NCBI GenBank assembly: GCA_963664065.1
Contig: OY760942.1
Location: 2,790,001-2,854,000, forward strand
From: JABDJL01 sp963664065
Lineage (GTDB): Bacteria > Pseudomonadota > Gammaproteobacteria > Xanthomonadales > SZUA-36
DNA: 64,000 nt
Reading direction: 5' to 3'
The translations under genes were made by a program, and so were the position numbers. Every line of letters starts with the position of its first letter. Position 1 is the first letter of the stretch. The notes under the pieces are model-generated. The model was not told where the DNA came from. It was given only the letters and a program-made list of their open reading frames with translations, and searched no databases. Below are positions 1 to 8,084 of the stretch, one piece after another.

Positions 1-419
1 TTCAGGGCCGAAAAGCCCTGTCCTCGCTGTTCAAATTCAAGCGACTCAAGCATGTTTTGAACATTGGCAGAGCCTTCCTGCATGGCATTGCGCAGAGACA
101 GGATCCGGACTCCGGCCTTAACTTCACCCACAATCTCCGCCAGTTCCCCGTTTAACATGGAAATCTGAACGGAATTATCAGCCAGGGGTTCAGGCTGGAA
201 AGTGGCTTTGCTGCCGGCTATAGCGGTACCCAGCACCGCTTTACGGCGTTCAAGCGCCAGCAGGGACGTGTATTTCCATTCTTCGACACGCTTGCCGGGC
301 AAGCCAAGAGATTTGAACTGTTTATGGCCCTTTTCCCGCAGGTCCTCAAGCCAGGACTGCGAAGCATTACCGGTCTCAAGCGGCAAGCCTTCAGCCAAAT
401 TTCTGGCAAGCTCGCTCAC
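1..419 (-). CDS. sufD: SufD, Fe-S cluster scaffold subunit (N-terminal part; gene runs off the window)
   Basis: This is the start of SufD, which pairs with SufB in the cytosolic SufBC2D scaffold that builds Fe-S clusters. I read 139 codons from a GTG that overlaps the sufC stop (TGA at 418-416, GTG at 419-417), so the two are probably translationally coupled. The product begins VSELARNLAEG and carries the EEWKYTSL segment typical of the SufD N-terminal region. There is no ATG alternative close by, and the sufC overlap supports the GTG. The core beta-helix and the C-terminus lie left of base 1. Confidence 0.88.
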   Translation of the reverse strand, partial: MSELARNLAEGLPLETGNASQSWLEDLREKGHKQFKSLGLPGKRVEEWKYTSLLALERRKAVLGTAIAGSKATFQPEPLADNSVQISMLNGELAEIVGEVKAGVRILSLRNAMQEGSANVQNMLESLEFEQRGQGFSAL

Positions 420-1192
420 TGGCTGCCGGCCTGCTGCAGAGGGGCGATACCCCCTTCTTCCAGCCAATTATAGCCCTGTTCTTCCAGTTTGAGCGCTAAA
501 TCTGGACCGCCATCGGCGACAATTTTCCCGCGTGCGAGTACGTGCACGTGATCCGGCTTAACGTGTTCCAGCAATCGCTGATAATGGGTGATAAGTACGA
601 TGGCCCGGTCCGGACTGCGCAGGCGGTTAACGCCTTCGGCGACCGCCTTCAGCGCATCGATATCAAGGCCGGAATCGGTTTCATCCAGTATCGCCAGTTT
701 CGGTTCGAGTACCGCCATCTGGAAAATTTCGTTGCGCTTTTTCTCGCCGCCGGAAAATCCTTCATTTACCGCACGGTGCAGCAATTCATCTCCGATATGC
801 AGGACTTCGAGCTTCTCGCGCACCAGACGCAGGAACCCCACCGAGTCCAGCTCTTCTTCATTGCGATATTTGCGTTGGGCATTCAAAGCGGCGCGCAAGA
901 AGTAGGTGTTGTTCACACCGGGTATTTCGACAGGGTACTGAAAGGCCATAAATACGCCCTCGCAGGCGCGTTGTTCCGGGGAAAGCTCCAGCAGGTCTTT
1001 ACCCAGGTAGCTCACTGAACCCTGTGTGACCTCGTATCCTTCGCGGCCTGCGATTACATTGCCCAGCGTGCTTTTACCCGAACCGTTCGGGCCCATGATG
1101 GCGTGAACCTCCCCTGCGGCGACTTCCAGATCCAGGCCACGCAGGATTTCTTTACCATCAACTTCGGCATGCAGATTATTGATTATTAGCAT
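416..1192 (-). CDS. sufC: SufC, ABC-type ATPase of the SUF Fe-S assembly system
   Basis: SufC is the cytosolic ATPase that drives conformational change in the SufBCD scaffold. The 258-residue protein is of normal family length. It shows Walker A GPNGSGKST near residue 35, an ABC signature FSGGEKKR near 147 and Walker B with LAILDETDSGLDID near 165, the form typical of SufC. It lies 37 bp downstream of sufB and overlaps sufD, inside one minus-strand operon. Confidence 0.97.
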   Translation of the reverse strand: MLIINNLHAEVDGKEILRGLDLEVAAGEVHAIMGPNGSGKSTLGNVIAGREGYEVTQGSVSYLGKDLLELSPEQRACEGVFMAFQYPVEIPGVNNTYFLRAALNAQRKYRNEEELDSVGFLRLVREKLEVLHIGDELLHRAVNEGFSGGEKKRNEIFQMAVLEPKLAILDETDSGLDIDALKAVAEGVNRLRSPDRAIVLITHYQRLLEHVKPDHVHVLARGKIVADGGPDLALKLEEQGYNWLEEGGIAPLQQAGSQ

Positions 1193-1229
1193 TCTAGAAA
1201 CCTCTGATTTATTCCGGGCATGCGGTTTC

Positions 1230-2678
1230 TCAACCTACTGCTCCTTCAAGGCTCACTTCCAGCAAGGCCTTGGCCTCAACCGCGAATTCCATCGGCAATT
1301 CACGAAACACCTGTTTGCAAAAACCGTCCACGATCATGGAAACTGCGTCCTCTTCCGAAATTCCACGCTGCAGGCAGTAAAACAACTGGTCTTCACCGAT
1401 GCGCGATGTTGTGGCTTCATGCTCCACCTTGGCGCTTGGGTTCAGCACCTCGATATATGGAAAGGTGTGCGCACTGCAGTGCTTGCCGATCAACATGGAA
1501 TCACACTGGGTGAAGTTCCTTGCGTCGGTCGCAGTCCTGGTCATTTTGACCAGTCCCCGATAAGCGTTTTTCCCCCGACCTGCAGATATGCCCTTGGAAA
1601 TAATCTTGCTGCGCGTGTTCTTGCCCAGGTGAATCATCTTGGTGCCGGTATCCGCCTGTTGGTAATTGTTGGTCAGGGCAACTGAATAAAACTCACCCAC
1701 GCTGTTGTCCCCGCGCAATACACAGCTGGGATATTTCCAGGTAATGGCCGAACCGGTTTCAACCTGGGTCCAGGAAATGCGCGAATTATCTTCTTTGCAC
1801 ATACCCCGCTTGGTGACGAAGTTATAGATTCCGCCGACGCCGTTTTCATCACCCGGATACCAGTTTTGCACGGTGGAGTACTTGATATTGGCGCCTTCCA
1901 TCGCCACCAGTTCAACCACCGCTGCATGCAACTGGTTTTCATCACGCATTGGCGCTGTGCAACCTTCCAGGTAACTGACGTGGCTGCCGGCCTCGGCGAT
2001 GATCAGAGTGCGCTCAAACTGTCCGGTTTCCGCCGCATTGATACGGAAGTAGGTCGATAATTCCATTGGGCAGCGAACACCCTTGGGGATATAGACAAAA
2101 CTGCCATCGGTAAAAACAGCGGAATTAAGCGCGGCAAAAAAATTGTCCCTCTGGGGAACCACTGTGCCGAGATAGGCTTTGACCAGCTCAGGGTGATCCT
2201 GAACAGCTTCGGAGAATGAACAAAAAATAACGCCCGCCTTCTTGAGTTCCTCTTTGAAGGTCGTACCCACTGAAACCGAATCAAACACCGCATCAACCGC
2301 CACCCCGGCGAGCCTCGCACGTTCGTGTAAAGGCACGCCAAGTTTGTCGTAAGTCTCCAGTAGTTTGGGGTCGACCTCGTCAAGGCTTTGCGGCCGGTCC
2401 TTGTTGGATATGGGCGCTGAATAATAGGAAATCGCCTGGAAATCAATGGGCGCAATCTTCAGGTGTGCCCAATTCGGTTGCTGCATTTCCTGCCAGTAAC
2501 GGTAGGATTCCAGCCTCCAATCCAGCAGCCAATCCGGCTCGTCTTTCTTGGCCGATATGAAGCGGATTACATCCTCCGACAAACCGGGCGCGACGGTATC
2601 GGCTTCAATATCGGTCACGAAGCCGTGCCGGTATTTTTGTTCCAGGCGCAATTCGATGGATGTGTTTTCGGTATTCAT
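1230..2678 (-). CDS. sufB: SufB, Fe-S cluster scaffold subunit
   Basis: SufB is the main scaffold subunit on which Fe-S clusters form. The 482-residue product has full family length. Recognisable SufB blocks include GVPLHERARLAGV, FIPKGVRCPMELSTYFRIN (read here with YIPKGV), SHVSYLEGCTAP and a C-terminal block with ARNFTQCDSMLIG and SAHTFPYIEV. Its ATG overlaps the end of the regulator gene (2675-2678, ATGA), so regulator and scaffold are likely coupled and co-transcribed. Confidence 0.97.
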   Translation of the reverse strand: MNTENTSIELRLEQKYRHGFVTDIEADTVAPGLSEDVIRFISAKKDEPDWLLDWRLESYRYWQEMQQPNWAHLKIAPIDFQAISYYSAPISNKDRPQSLDEVDPKLLETYDKLGVPLHERARLAGVAVDAVFDSVSVGTTFKEELKKAGVIFCSFSEAVQDHPELVKAYLGTVVPQRDNFFAALNSAVFTDGSFVYIPKGVRCPMELSTYFRINAAETGQFERTLIIAEAGSHVSYLEGCTAPMRDENQLHAAVVELVAMEGANIKYSTVQNWYPGDENGVGGIYNFVTKRGMCKEDNSRISWTQVETGSAITWKYPSCVLRGDNSVGEFYSVALTNNYQQADTGTKMIHLGKNTRSKIISKGISAGRGKNAYRGLVKMTRTATDARNFTQCDSMLIGKHCSAHTFPYIEVLNPSAKVEHEATTSRIGEDQLFYCLQRGISEEDAVSMIVDGFCKQVFRELPMEFAVEAKALLEVSLEGAVG

Positions 2679-3133
2679 GAGTTTAGCGTGGCAATTTTCA
2701 ATTCGGGCCCAAGCTGGCGAACGGGCCGGCGCATCGGGCGTGACATCTCGGCCAGGGACACCCCTTCCATTGCACGGGCCACCGCGGAACTGATGCGGCG
2801 CCAGTTGCTGCGCAGGTTACAAACTTCCTCCTGGCTGCACAGTCCGACTTCAACACTACATTCTGTCATTGCTATTGGGCCTTCAATGGCCGCTATGATT
2901 TCGGCAACACTGATACTGCCAGCCGGCCGGTCCATGCTGTATCCACCGTTAATTCCTCGAAAAGACCGGACCAGCCCGGCCTTGGCCAGCAACTTGAGTA
3001 CCTTGCTGACCGTGGGCAGTTCCATTTCGGTGTGGGCGGCCAGTGCATGAGCGCTGATCACCTCACCATGGCTATCATTGAGTTCGACCATAACCAGGAT
3101 GGCATAGTCCGTCAGTTTGCTTATTCGAAGCAT
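2675..3133 (-). CDS. Rrf2-family Fe-S regulator of the SUF operon (SufR/IscR-like)
   Basis: This is a 152-residue Rrf2-family winged-helix regulator. The N-terminal HTH (MLRISKLTDYAILVMVEL) is followed near residues 90-110 by three cysteines spaced C-x6-C-x5-C (TECSVEVGLCSQEEVCNL), the Fe-S ligand pattern of IscR-type sensors. As first gene of the suf operon it most likely senses cluster status and represses its own operon. That role is inferred from the family and position. The 60 bp upstream (3134-3193) are AT-rich and must hold the promoter and operator, but I cannot define a clear box. Confidence 0.93.
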   Translation of the reverse strand: MLRISKLTDYAILVMVELNDSHGEVISAHALAAHTEMELPTVSKVLKLLAKAGLVRSFRGINGGYSMDRPAGSISVAEIIAAIEGPIAMTECSVEVGLCSQEEVCNLRSNWRRISSAVARAMEGVSLAEMSRPMRRPVRQLGPELKIATLNS

Positions 3134-3304
3134 GTTTTGTCACCTGGCCAGCATTAATCTCTAATATAGTACCATATCAGTCCTGTTTTAAGCATGATAA
3201 AAAATCAGATTTCTGACACCGGGAACAGTCTCGGGACATTTCATGACGGCACCGTTTGCGGCAGAATGCCCTACATAATGGAATCCAGCGGCACTTCACC
3301 AAAA

Positions 3305-4267
3305 ATGGATTTGCGCATCATCCAGGCGCATGAATGGCTATCCGAAAAGTATTCCTTTGTTAGCCACGACTGGTGGCCGGTGGCCGGTGATGCAAGTTTT
3401 CGGCGCTATTTCAGGGTTCGGGTTGATGATGTTGTCAGGATCGTGATGGATGCCCCGCCTGAAAAGGAAAACTCTGCGAGTTTTGTCGATATCTGCGGAC
3501 GATTACGAAAAGCAGGACTACACGCACCCAAAATCCTTGAACAGAACCTCCAGGATGGTTTCATCATGCTGGAAGATCTCGGCGATGGACTGTATCGCGA
3601 CCTGCTGAGCGAAGAAGAGCCCGAAGCCCTGTTTGATCCTGCCTTTGGCTCCCTCGCGGTGATGGCAAACGAAGTCGATTGCAGCGGATTGCCGGAATAC
3701 GATGAGGAGACACTGCACGACGAACTGGCCCTGTACACCGATCTCTACCTGGTGCGACACCGTGGTTACTCTCTGCGCTATCGCCAACGAAATGCCTGGA
3801 TGAAGTTTTGCGATGAACTGGTGGCCGCAGCGCTGGAGCAACCCCGGGTATTCGTGCACAAAGACTTCCATTCGTGCAATCTCTTGCAGACAGAAGAAAA
3901 CAGTCCCGGAATTATTGATTTCCAGGATGCAGTAAGCGGTCCCCTTAGCCATGATTTTGTCTCTTTGATCTGGGACCGCTACATCGCCTGGCCCAGGCCA
4001 CAACTGGAACTATGGATGGAGCAGTTCCGCCGGATGGTGGCTCCGGGCATTGCTGCTGATAAATGGATCTATTACTGCGACCTGATGGGCTTACAGCGAA
4101 ATCTCAGAATTGTCGGCCGGTTCGCCCAGTTGCAATATTCCCATGGCAAACCGGGCTATATCGAAATGATTCCGCATTTCTACCAGTACATCCTCGATGC
4201 ACTGCCCCGGTATCCGCAGTTTGCCGGGGTGGCCGAATGGATCGGGAGCGATGAATGCGCGCCATGA
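3305..4267 (+). CDS. amgK: AmgK-like N-acetylmuramate/N-acetylglucosamine kinase
   Basis: This aminoglycoside-phosphotransferase-fold kinase is expected to phosphorylate the anomeric position of MurNAc in peptidoglycan recycling. Diagnostic features are AGDASFRRYFRV near the N-terminus, the catalytic loop VFVHKDFHSCNLL and the metal-binding IIDFQDAVSGP. The open frame extends upstream to 3194, but I start at the ATG at 3305 (MDLRIIQAHEWL). That places ASFRRYF about 27 residues in, as in known members. No start has a strong Shine-Dalgarno. The gene overlaps murU by 13 bp, matching the AmgK-MurU pair of pseudomonads that bypasses de novo UDP-MurNAc synthesis. Confidence 0.9.
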   Translation: MDLRIIQAHEWLSEKYSFVSHDWWPVAGDASFRRYFRVRVDDVVRIVMDAPPEKENSASFVDICGRLRKAGLHAPKILEQNLQDGFIMLEDLGDGLYRDLLSEEEPEALFDPAFGSLAVMANEVDCSGLPEYDEETLHDELALYTDLYLVRHRGYSLRYRQRNAWMKFCDELVAAALEQPRVFVHKDFHSCNLLQTEENSPGIIDFQDAVSGPLSHDFVSLIWDRYIAWPRPQLELWMEQFRRMVAPGIAADKWIYYCDLMGLQRNLRIVGRFAQLQYSHGKPGYIEMIPHFYQYILDALPRYPQFAGVAEWIGSDECAP

Positions 4268-4914
4268 TCCTGGCTGCCGGGCGCGGGGAGCGATTGCGAC
4301 CGCTCACTGACAACACACCCAAACCACTGCTGGAAGTCGCAGGACAACCGCTGATTTATTACCACCTGGAGCGCCTGTCCGAGGCGGGGTTCAGAAACAT
4401 TGTTATCAGCCTTGGACACCTGGGGGGACCACTGAAGGAAACAGTGGGAGATGGCAGTAAATGGGCAGTGAAGATTCAATACTCGCAGGAACCGGAAAAC
4501 GCTCTTGAAACCGGCGGCGGCATCAACCAGGCTCTTCCCCTTCTTGGGTCCGCTCCGTTTGCCGTTGTAAACGGCGATATCTATTGTGATTATTCATTCG
4601 ACAGGCTGCGTTCAATCAAGTGTGATTATGCCCACCTGGTGCTGGTCCCGGTCCCGGACTGGTTAAACAAGGGTGATTTTGCCCTGCGCAGCGGAAGAAT
4701 CCATAACGAGGGTGATCCCGCATACACATTCAGTGGAATCGGCGTGTACCACCCGCGATTTTTTGCAAACAGCCCCGGCGGACGCTGGTCCGTAGTTCCG
4801 CTGCTCAAGGAGACCGTACAAAATCAACTGGTCACCGGAGAACTGTTTAACGGGAACTGGCATGACGCTGGAACCCCGGAAAGGCTGCAAATTCTATGCA
4901 CTGAATTGTCCTGA
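4255..4914 (+). CDS. murU: MurU, MurNAc-1-phosphate uridylyltransferase
   Basis: MurU converts MurNAc-1-phosphate and UTP to UDP-MurNAc, completing the cell-wall recycling shortcut started by AmgK. The 219-residue nucleotidyltransferase opens with MRAMILAAGRGERLRPLTD, the classic GxGxRxxPLT nucleotide-binding loop, followed by PKPLLEVAGQPLI. It has the NGDIYCD metal-binding motif and NWHDAGTPERL near the end. The start overlaps amgK. Plain sugar-phosphate nucleotidyltransferases look alike, so the MurU call rests partly on that neighbour. Confidence 0.9.
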   Translation: MRAMILAAGRGERLRPLTDNTPKPLLEVAGQPLIYYHLERLSEAGFRNIVISLGHLGGPLKETVGDGSKWAVKIQYSQEPENALETGGGINQALPLLGSAPFAVVNGDIYCDYSFDRLRSIKCDYAHLVLVPVPDWLNKGDFALRSGRIHNEGDPAYTFSGIGVYHPRFFANSPGGRWSVVPLLKETVQNQLVTGELFNGNWHDAGTPERLQILCTELS

Positions 4915-5026
4915 AGCGAACAGCACATATAGGTCTTGATTTTATATACCCGTGGGCTTCAATATAGCGCACTGTTTTCGGGCGCATTCAGAAAAAACCT
5001 GAAAGCAGTTCAGAGGAGAAACCCGA

Positions 5027-6166
5027 ATGTCATTGACCGTAGCGGTATTGAAAGAAACCGCCGATGGAGAGCGCCGCGTTGCATTGGACCCTGCCAGTGC
5101 CAACAAGCTCGCCAAGAGAGGAATCCGTGTGCTGCTGGAAAAGGGTGCTGGTGAAGCCGCCGGGTTTACAGATGAGCAGTATTCAGAAGCCACTGTGCTG
5201 GATGATGCCGAAAGTATCCTGGCCATGACGGATGTACTGATGTGGGTGCAGGCACCTGCGGTTGAGACCCTGGGCCTGATGAATAAAAGCAGCGCCGCAA
5301 TGGGTCTCGCATTTGCTCATCGCAATCCTGAACTCGTGCAGGCCCTGAACGATAAAGAAATCAGCTGCCTGGCAATGGAATTGGTTCCGCGGATTTCCCG
5401 CGCTCAAAACATGGATGTGCTGTCATCGCAGGCGACGGTCGCTGGTTACAAGGCCGTGCTTCGCGCCGCCACCCTGGCCCCGCGCCTTTTCCCGATGATG
5501 ACAACAGCTGCCGGTACGCTAAGGCCTGCCAGCATGGTCATTATCGGCGCCGGTGTAGCTGGTTTGCAGGCCATTGCCACTGCGCGCCGGCTTGGCGCGC
5601 GGGTGGAAGCCTATGACATTCGCTCAGCCGCCCGTGAGCAGGTCGAATCACTGGGAGCAAAGATGATTGATACCGGCGTCAATGCTGAAGGTGAAGGTGG
5701 TTATGCCCGCGAACTGACGGACGAAGAAAAACAGCAACAGGCTGACAAACTCGCTGAACACCTTGCAAAAAGCGATATCGTCATCTGCACCGCAGCCATT
5801 CCCGGCCGCCCTGCCCCGAAAATTATTTCCACCAGCATGGTCGAAGGAATGATGCCGGGTTCGGTGATCGTCGACCTGGCCGCAGAATCCGGTGGCAATT
5901 GTGAACTGACTCAACCCGGCAGCAGTATTTCCCACAACGGAGTAATTGTTGACGGGCCACTGGACCTGGCCAGCTCGGCTGCCATTCACGCCAGTGAAAT
6001 GTATGCACGAAACCTGGTCAACCTGCTAGACCTGATGATCGAAGAAGATTCATTGCACATCGACCTTGAAGACGAAGTAATTGCAGGAACGATGCTGACC
6101 CACCAGGGCAAGCTGGTGCACAGCCAGACCGCCCAATTGCTTGGCATCGACGCCCAGGGAGATTGA
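5027..6166 (+). CDS. pntAA: NAD(P) transhydrogenase subunit alpha part 1 (NAD-binding domain I)
   Basis: This is the soluble NAD(H)-binding domain I of proton-translocating transhydrogenase, made as a separate 379-residue subunit. It starts MSLTVAVLKETADGERRVAL, preceded by GAGGAG at correct spacing. The Rossmann motif VIIGAGVAGLQAIATARRLGA lies near residues 168-188 and RSAAREQVESLGAK follows. It is separated by one base from pntAB and belongs to a three-gene operon. E. coli has domain I fused to the first membrane segment; here the split, alpha-proteobacteria-like layout is used. Confidence 0.96.
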   Translation: MSLTVAVLKETADGERRVALDPASANKLAKRGIRVLLEKGAGEAAGFTDEQYSEATVLDDAESILAMTDVLMWVQAPAVETLGLMNKSSAAMGLAFAHRNPELVQALNDKEISCLAMELVPRISRAQNMDVLSSQATVAGYKAVLRAATLAPRLFPMMTTAAGTLRPASMVIIGAGVAGLQAIATARRLGARVEAYDIRSAAREQVESLGAKMIDTGVNAEGEGGYARELTDEEKQQQADKLAEHLAKSDIVICTAAIPGRPAPKIISTSMVEGMMPGSVIVDLAAESGGNCELTQPGSSISHNGVIVDGPLDLASSAAIHASEMYARNLVNLLDLMIEEDSLHIDLEDEVIAGTMLTHQGKLVHSQTAQLLGIDAQGD

Positions 6167-6167
6167 T

Positions 6168-6455
6168 ATGGAAGGATTTGTCGCCCTCTACATTTTTATG
6201 CTGGCCGCATTTACCGGCTACGAGGTCATTTCCAAGGTACCGGTTATTTTGCACACGCCCCTGATGTCAGGCTCCAATTTTGTTCACGGCATCGTACTGA
6301 TCGGTGCCATGGTCGTGTTGGGCAATGCCGATACACTGACCGAGCAGATTATTGGGTTTATTGCGGTGCTGCTCGGAGCCGGCAATGCGGTCGGAGGATA
6401 CGTGGTCACCGAACGAATGCTGGAGATGTTCAAATCCAGTAAAGGTGGCAAGTAA
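6168..6455 (+). CDS. pntAB: NAD(P) transhydrogenase subunit alpha part 2 (membrane segment)
   Basis: This small membrane subunit of 95 residues carries about three transmembrane helices of the transhydrogenase proton channel. I start at ATG 6168 (MEGFVALYIFMLAAFTGYEV) rather than the upstream in-frame start, which would lie inside pntAA. Typical elements are GYEVISKVP, TPLMSGSNFVHGIVLIGAM and FGxxNAxGGYVVTERML (read GAGNAVGGYVVTERML). Its last base is shared with the pntB start. Confidence 0.95.
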   Translation: MEGFVALYIFMLAAFTGYEVISKVPVILHTPLMSGSNFVHGIVLIGAMVVLGNADTLTEQIIGFIAVLLGAGNAVGGYVVTERMLEMFKSSKGGK

Positions 6456-7867
6456 TGGAAGGATTGCTGAATGCAGACCTGGCGCACTGGCTGATTCAAG
6501 CCAGCTACCTGCTTGCAGCAGGCCTGTTCATTTTCGGCCTGAAGCAGATGAGTCATCCCACTACTGCGCGGGGCGGTGTGGTGTGGGCAGGTGTGGGCAT
6601 GCTGGTTGCCACATTGATTACCTATGCCGAGCCGGGCATGAACAACTACCTTTTGATGACTACCGCCATATTTATTGGCGGAATATTGGCATGGTGGTCT
6701 GGCAAAAAGGTCGCCATGACCGACATGCCGCAAATGATCGCGCTTTACAACGGTATGGGTGGCGGTGCGGCCGCAGCCATTGCAGCGGTGGAGCTGCTGC
6801 GCCTGATGAATGGTTTCGGGCTGACCCACGAAGCAGTAGCCGCCCGGCAACTGGCCGTACTGGGCGCGCTGATCGGAACCATCGCTTTTTCCGGATCTTT
6901 AATTGCTTTTGCGAAACTCCAGGGCTGGATGCGGAAAGTTTATCGGTTCAGGGGACAGCAGCTATTCAACGGCTTGATGTTCCTTGTTTTGGCCTACCTG
7001 GGTTACCTGTTGGCATTCGGTAATTTCACTGCCCTTGAATTCACCGGCTTTTTTGTCCTTGCTTTGATGATCGGGGTGCTGATGACAGTAGGGATCGGCG
7101 GCGCTGACATGCCCGTAGTGATCTCGCTTTACAACGCCCTGACCGGCCTGGCCGTCGGATTTGAAGGCTTTGTACTGCAGAACCCGGCCATGATGATTGC
7201 GGGCATCGTAGTGGGTTCAGCCGGTACGCTATTGACCCAGTTGATGGCCAAAGCCATGAATCGTTCCTTGTCGAATGTGTTGTTTTCAAGCTTTGGAACA
7301 GGGGACGACGGCGACACTGCCATGGAAGTCTCCGGCGCCATGAAAGCGATTGACGCCAACGATGCAGCCATCACCTTGGCTTACGCGGAAAAAGTTGTCA
7401 TCGTGCCCGGATATGGCATGGCTGTCGCACAGGCGCAGCACAAGGTCTGGGAATTGACCCAGTTATTGCGCGAAGAAGGCGTCAAGGTCAGTTTCGCCAT
7501 TCACCCGGTCGCGGGCCGCATGCCGGGACATATGAACGTATTGCTGGCCGAAGCCGGTGTGCCTTATGACCTGATCTATGACCTTGATGACATCAACAGC
7601 CAGTTTCCGACCACCGATGTGGCACTGATCATTGGCGCTAATGACGTGGTGAACCCGGCGGCGCGCAAAGACACATCGAGCCCGATTTACGGCATGCCGA
7701 TACTGGACGCAGACAGGGCAAGGAACGTGTTTGTGATCAAACGGGGCCAGGGTACCGGTTTCTCCGGTATCGAAAACCTGCTGTTTTTCGAAGACAACAC
7801 CCGCATGTGCTATGGCGACGCACAGGATGTGGCCCAGAAGCTGATCCAGGGCATCAAGGACCTGTAA
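6455..7867 (+). CDS. pntB: NAD(P) transhydrogenase subunit beta
   Basis: PntB holds most of the transmembrane helices plus the NADP(H)-binding domain III. The complex uses the proton motive force to reduce NADP+ with NADH. The 470-residue protein has an N-terminal membrane region of about 300 residues including GGADMPVVISLYNALTGLA. A soluble C-terminal domain follows, with VIVPGYGMAVAQAQHKVWEL, AIHPVAGRMPGHMNVLLAEA and IGANDVVNPAAR. It directly follows pntAB. No clear terminator is seen after 7867. Confidence 0.97.
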   Translation: MEGLLNADLAHWLIQASYLLAAGLFIFGLKQMSHPTTARGGVVWAGVGMLVATLITYAEPGMNNYLLMTTAIFIGGILAWWSGKKVAMTDMPQMIALYNGMGGGAAAAIAAVELLRLMNGFGLTHEAVAARQLAVLGALIGTIAFSGSLIAFAKLQGWMRKVYRFRGQQLFNGLMFLVLAYLGYLLAFGNFTALEFTGFFVLALMIGVLMTVGIGGADMPVVISLYNALTGLAVGFEGFVLQNPAMMIAGIVVGSAGTLLTQLMAKAMNRSLSNVLFSSFGTGDDGDTAMEVSGAMKAIDANDAAITLAYAEKVVIVPGYGMAVAQAQHKVWELTQLLREEGVKVSFAIHPVAGRMPGHMNVLLAEAGVPYDLIYDLDDINSQFPTTDVALIIGANDVVNPAARKDTSSPIYGMPILDADRARNVFVIKRGQGTGFSGIENLLFFEDNTRMCYGDAQDVAQKLIQGIKDL

Positions 7868-8021
7868 TTTTGATCTGCGAAATTGGACATCCTACGGGCG
7901 AGCGGTGGGAATTATGCTTCTTAGAGGCTTAGGAACAACGGCAGCTCCAATGTGCGCCGGAGTGAACCGGGTAGCTGTTTGTGAGAAATCCTTTTTATGA
8001 GTCGCGTCTTAACTTGGTGTG

Positions 8022-8050
8022 TTGTGTTTAGTGATGTACTGTGGTATAAC
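8022..8050 (+). promoter_or_regulatory. Predicted sigma-70 type promoter for the lipoprotein gene at 8085
   Basis: A TTGTGT box (8022-8027) and a TATAAC box (8045-8050) are separated by exactly 17 bp. This suits a housekeeping promoter about 27 bp before the coding start, with room for the AAGGATAT ribosome site at about 8071. The prediction is by eye only. Confidence 0.5.
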
Positions 8051-8084
8051 ACCTATACATAATCATTTGCAAGGATATATACCG

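Noticed and set aside
542..1018. 158-codon plus-strand ORF opposite sufC
   Set aside because: It is the antisense shadow of a well-conserved sufC and has no family features of its own.
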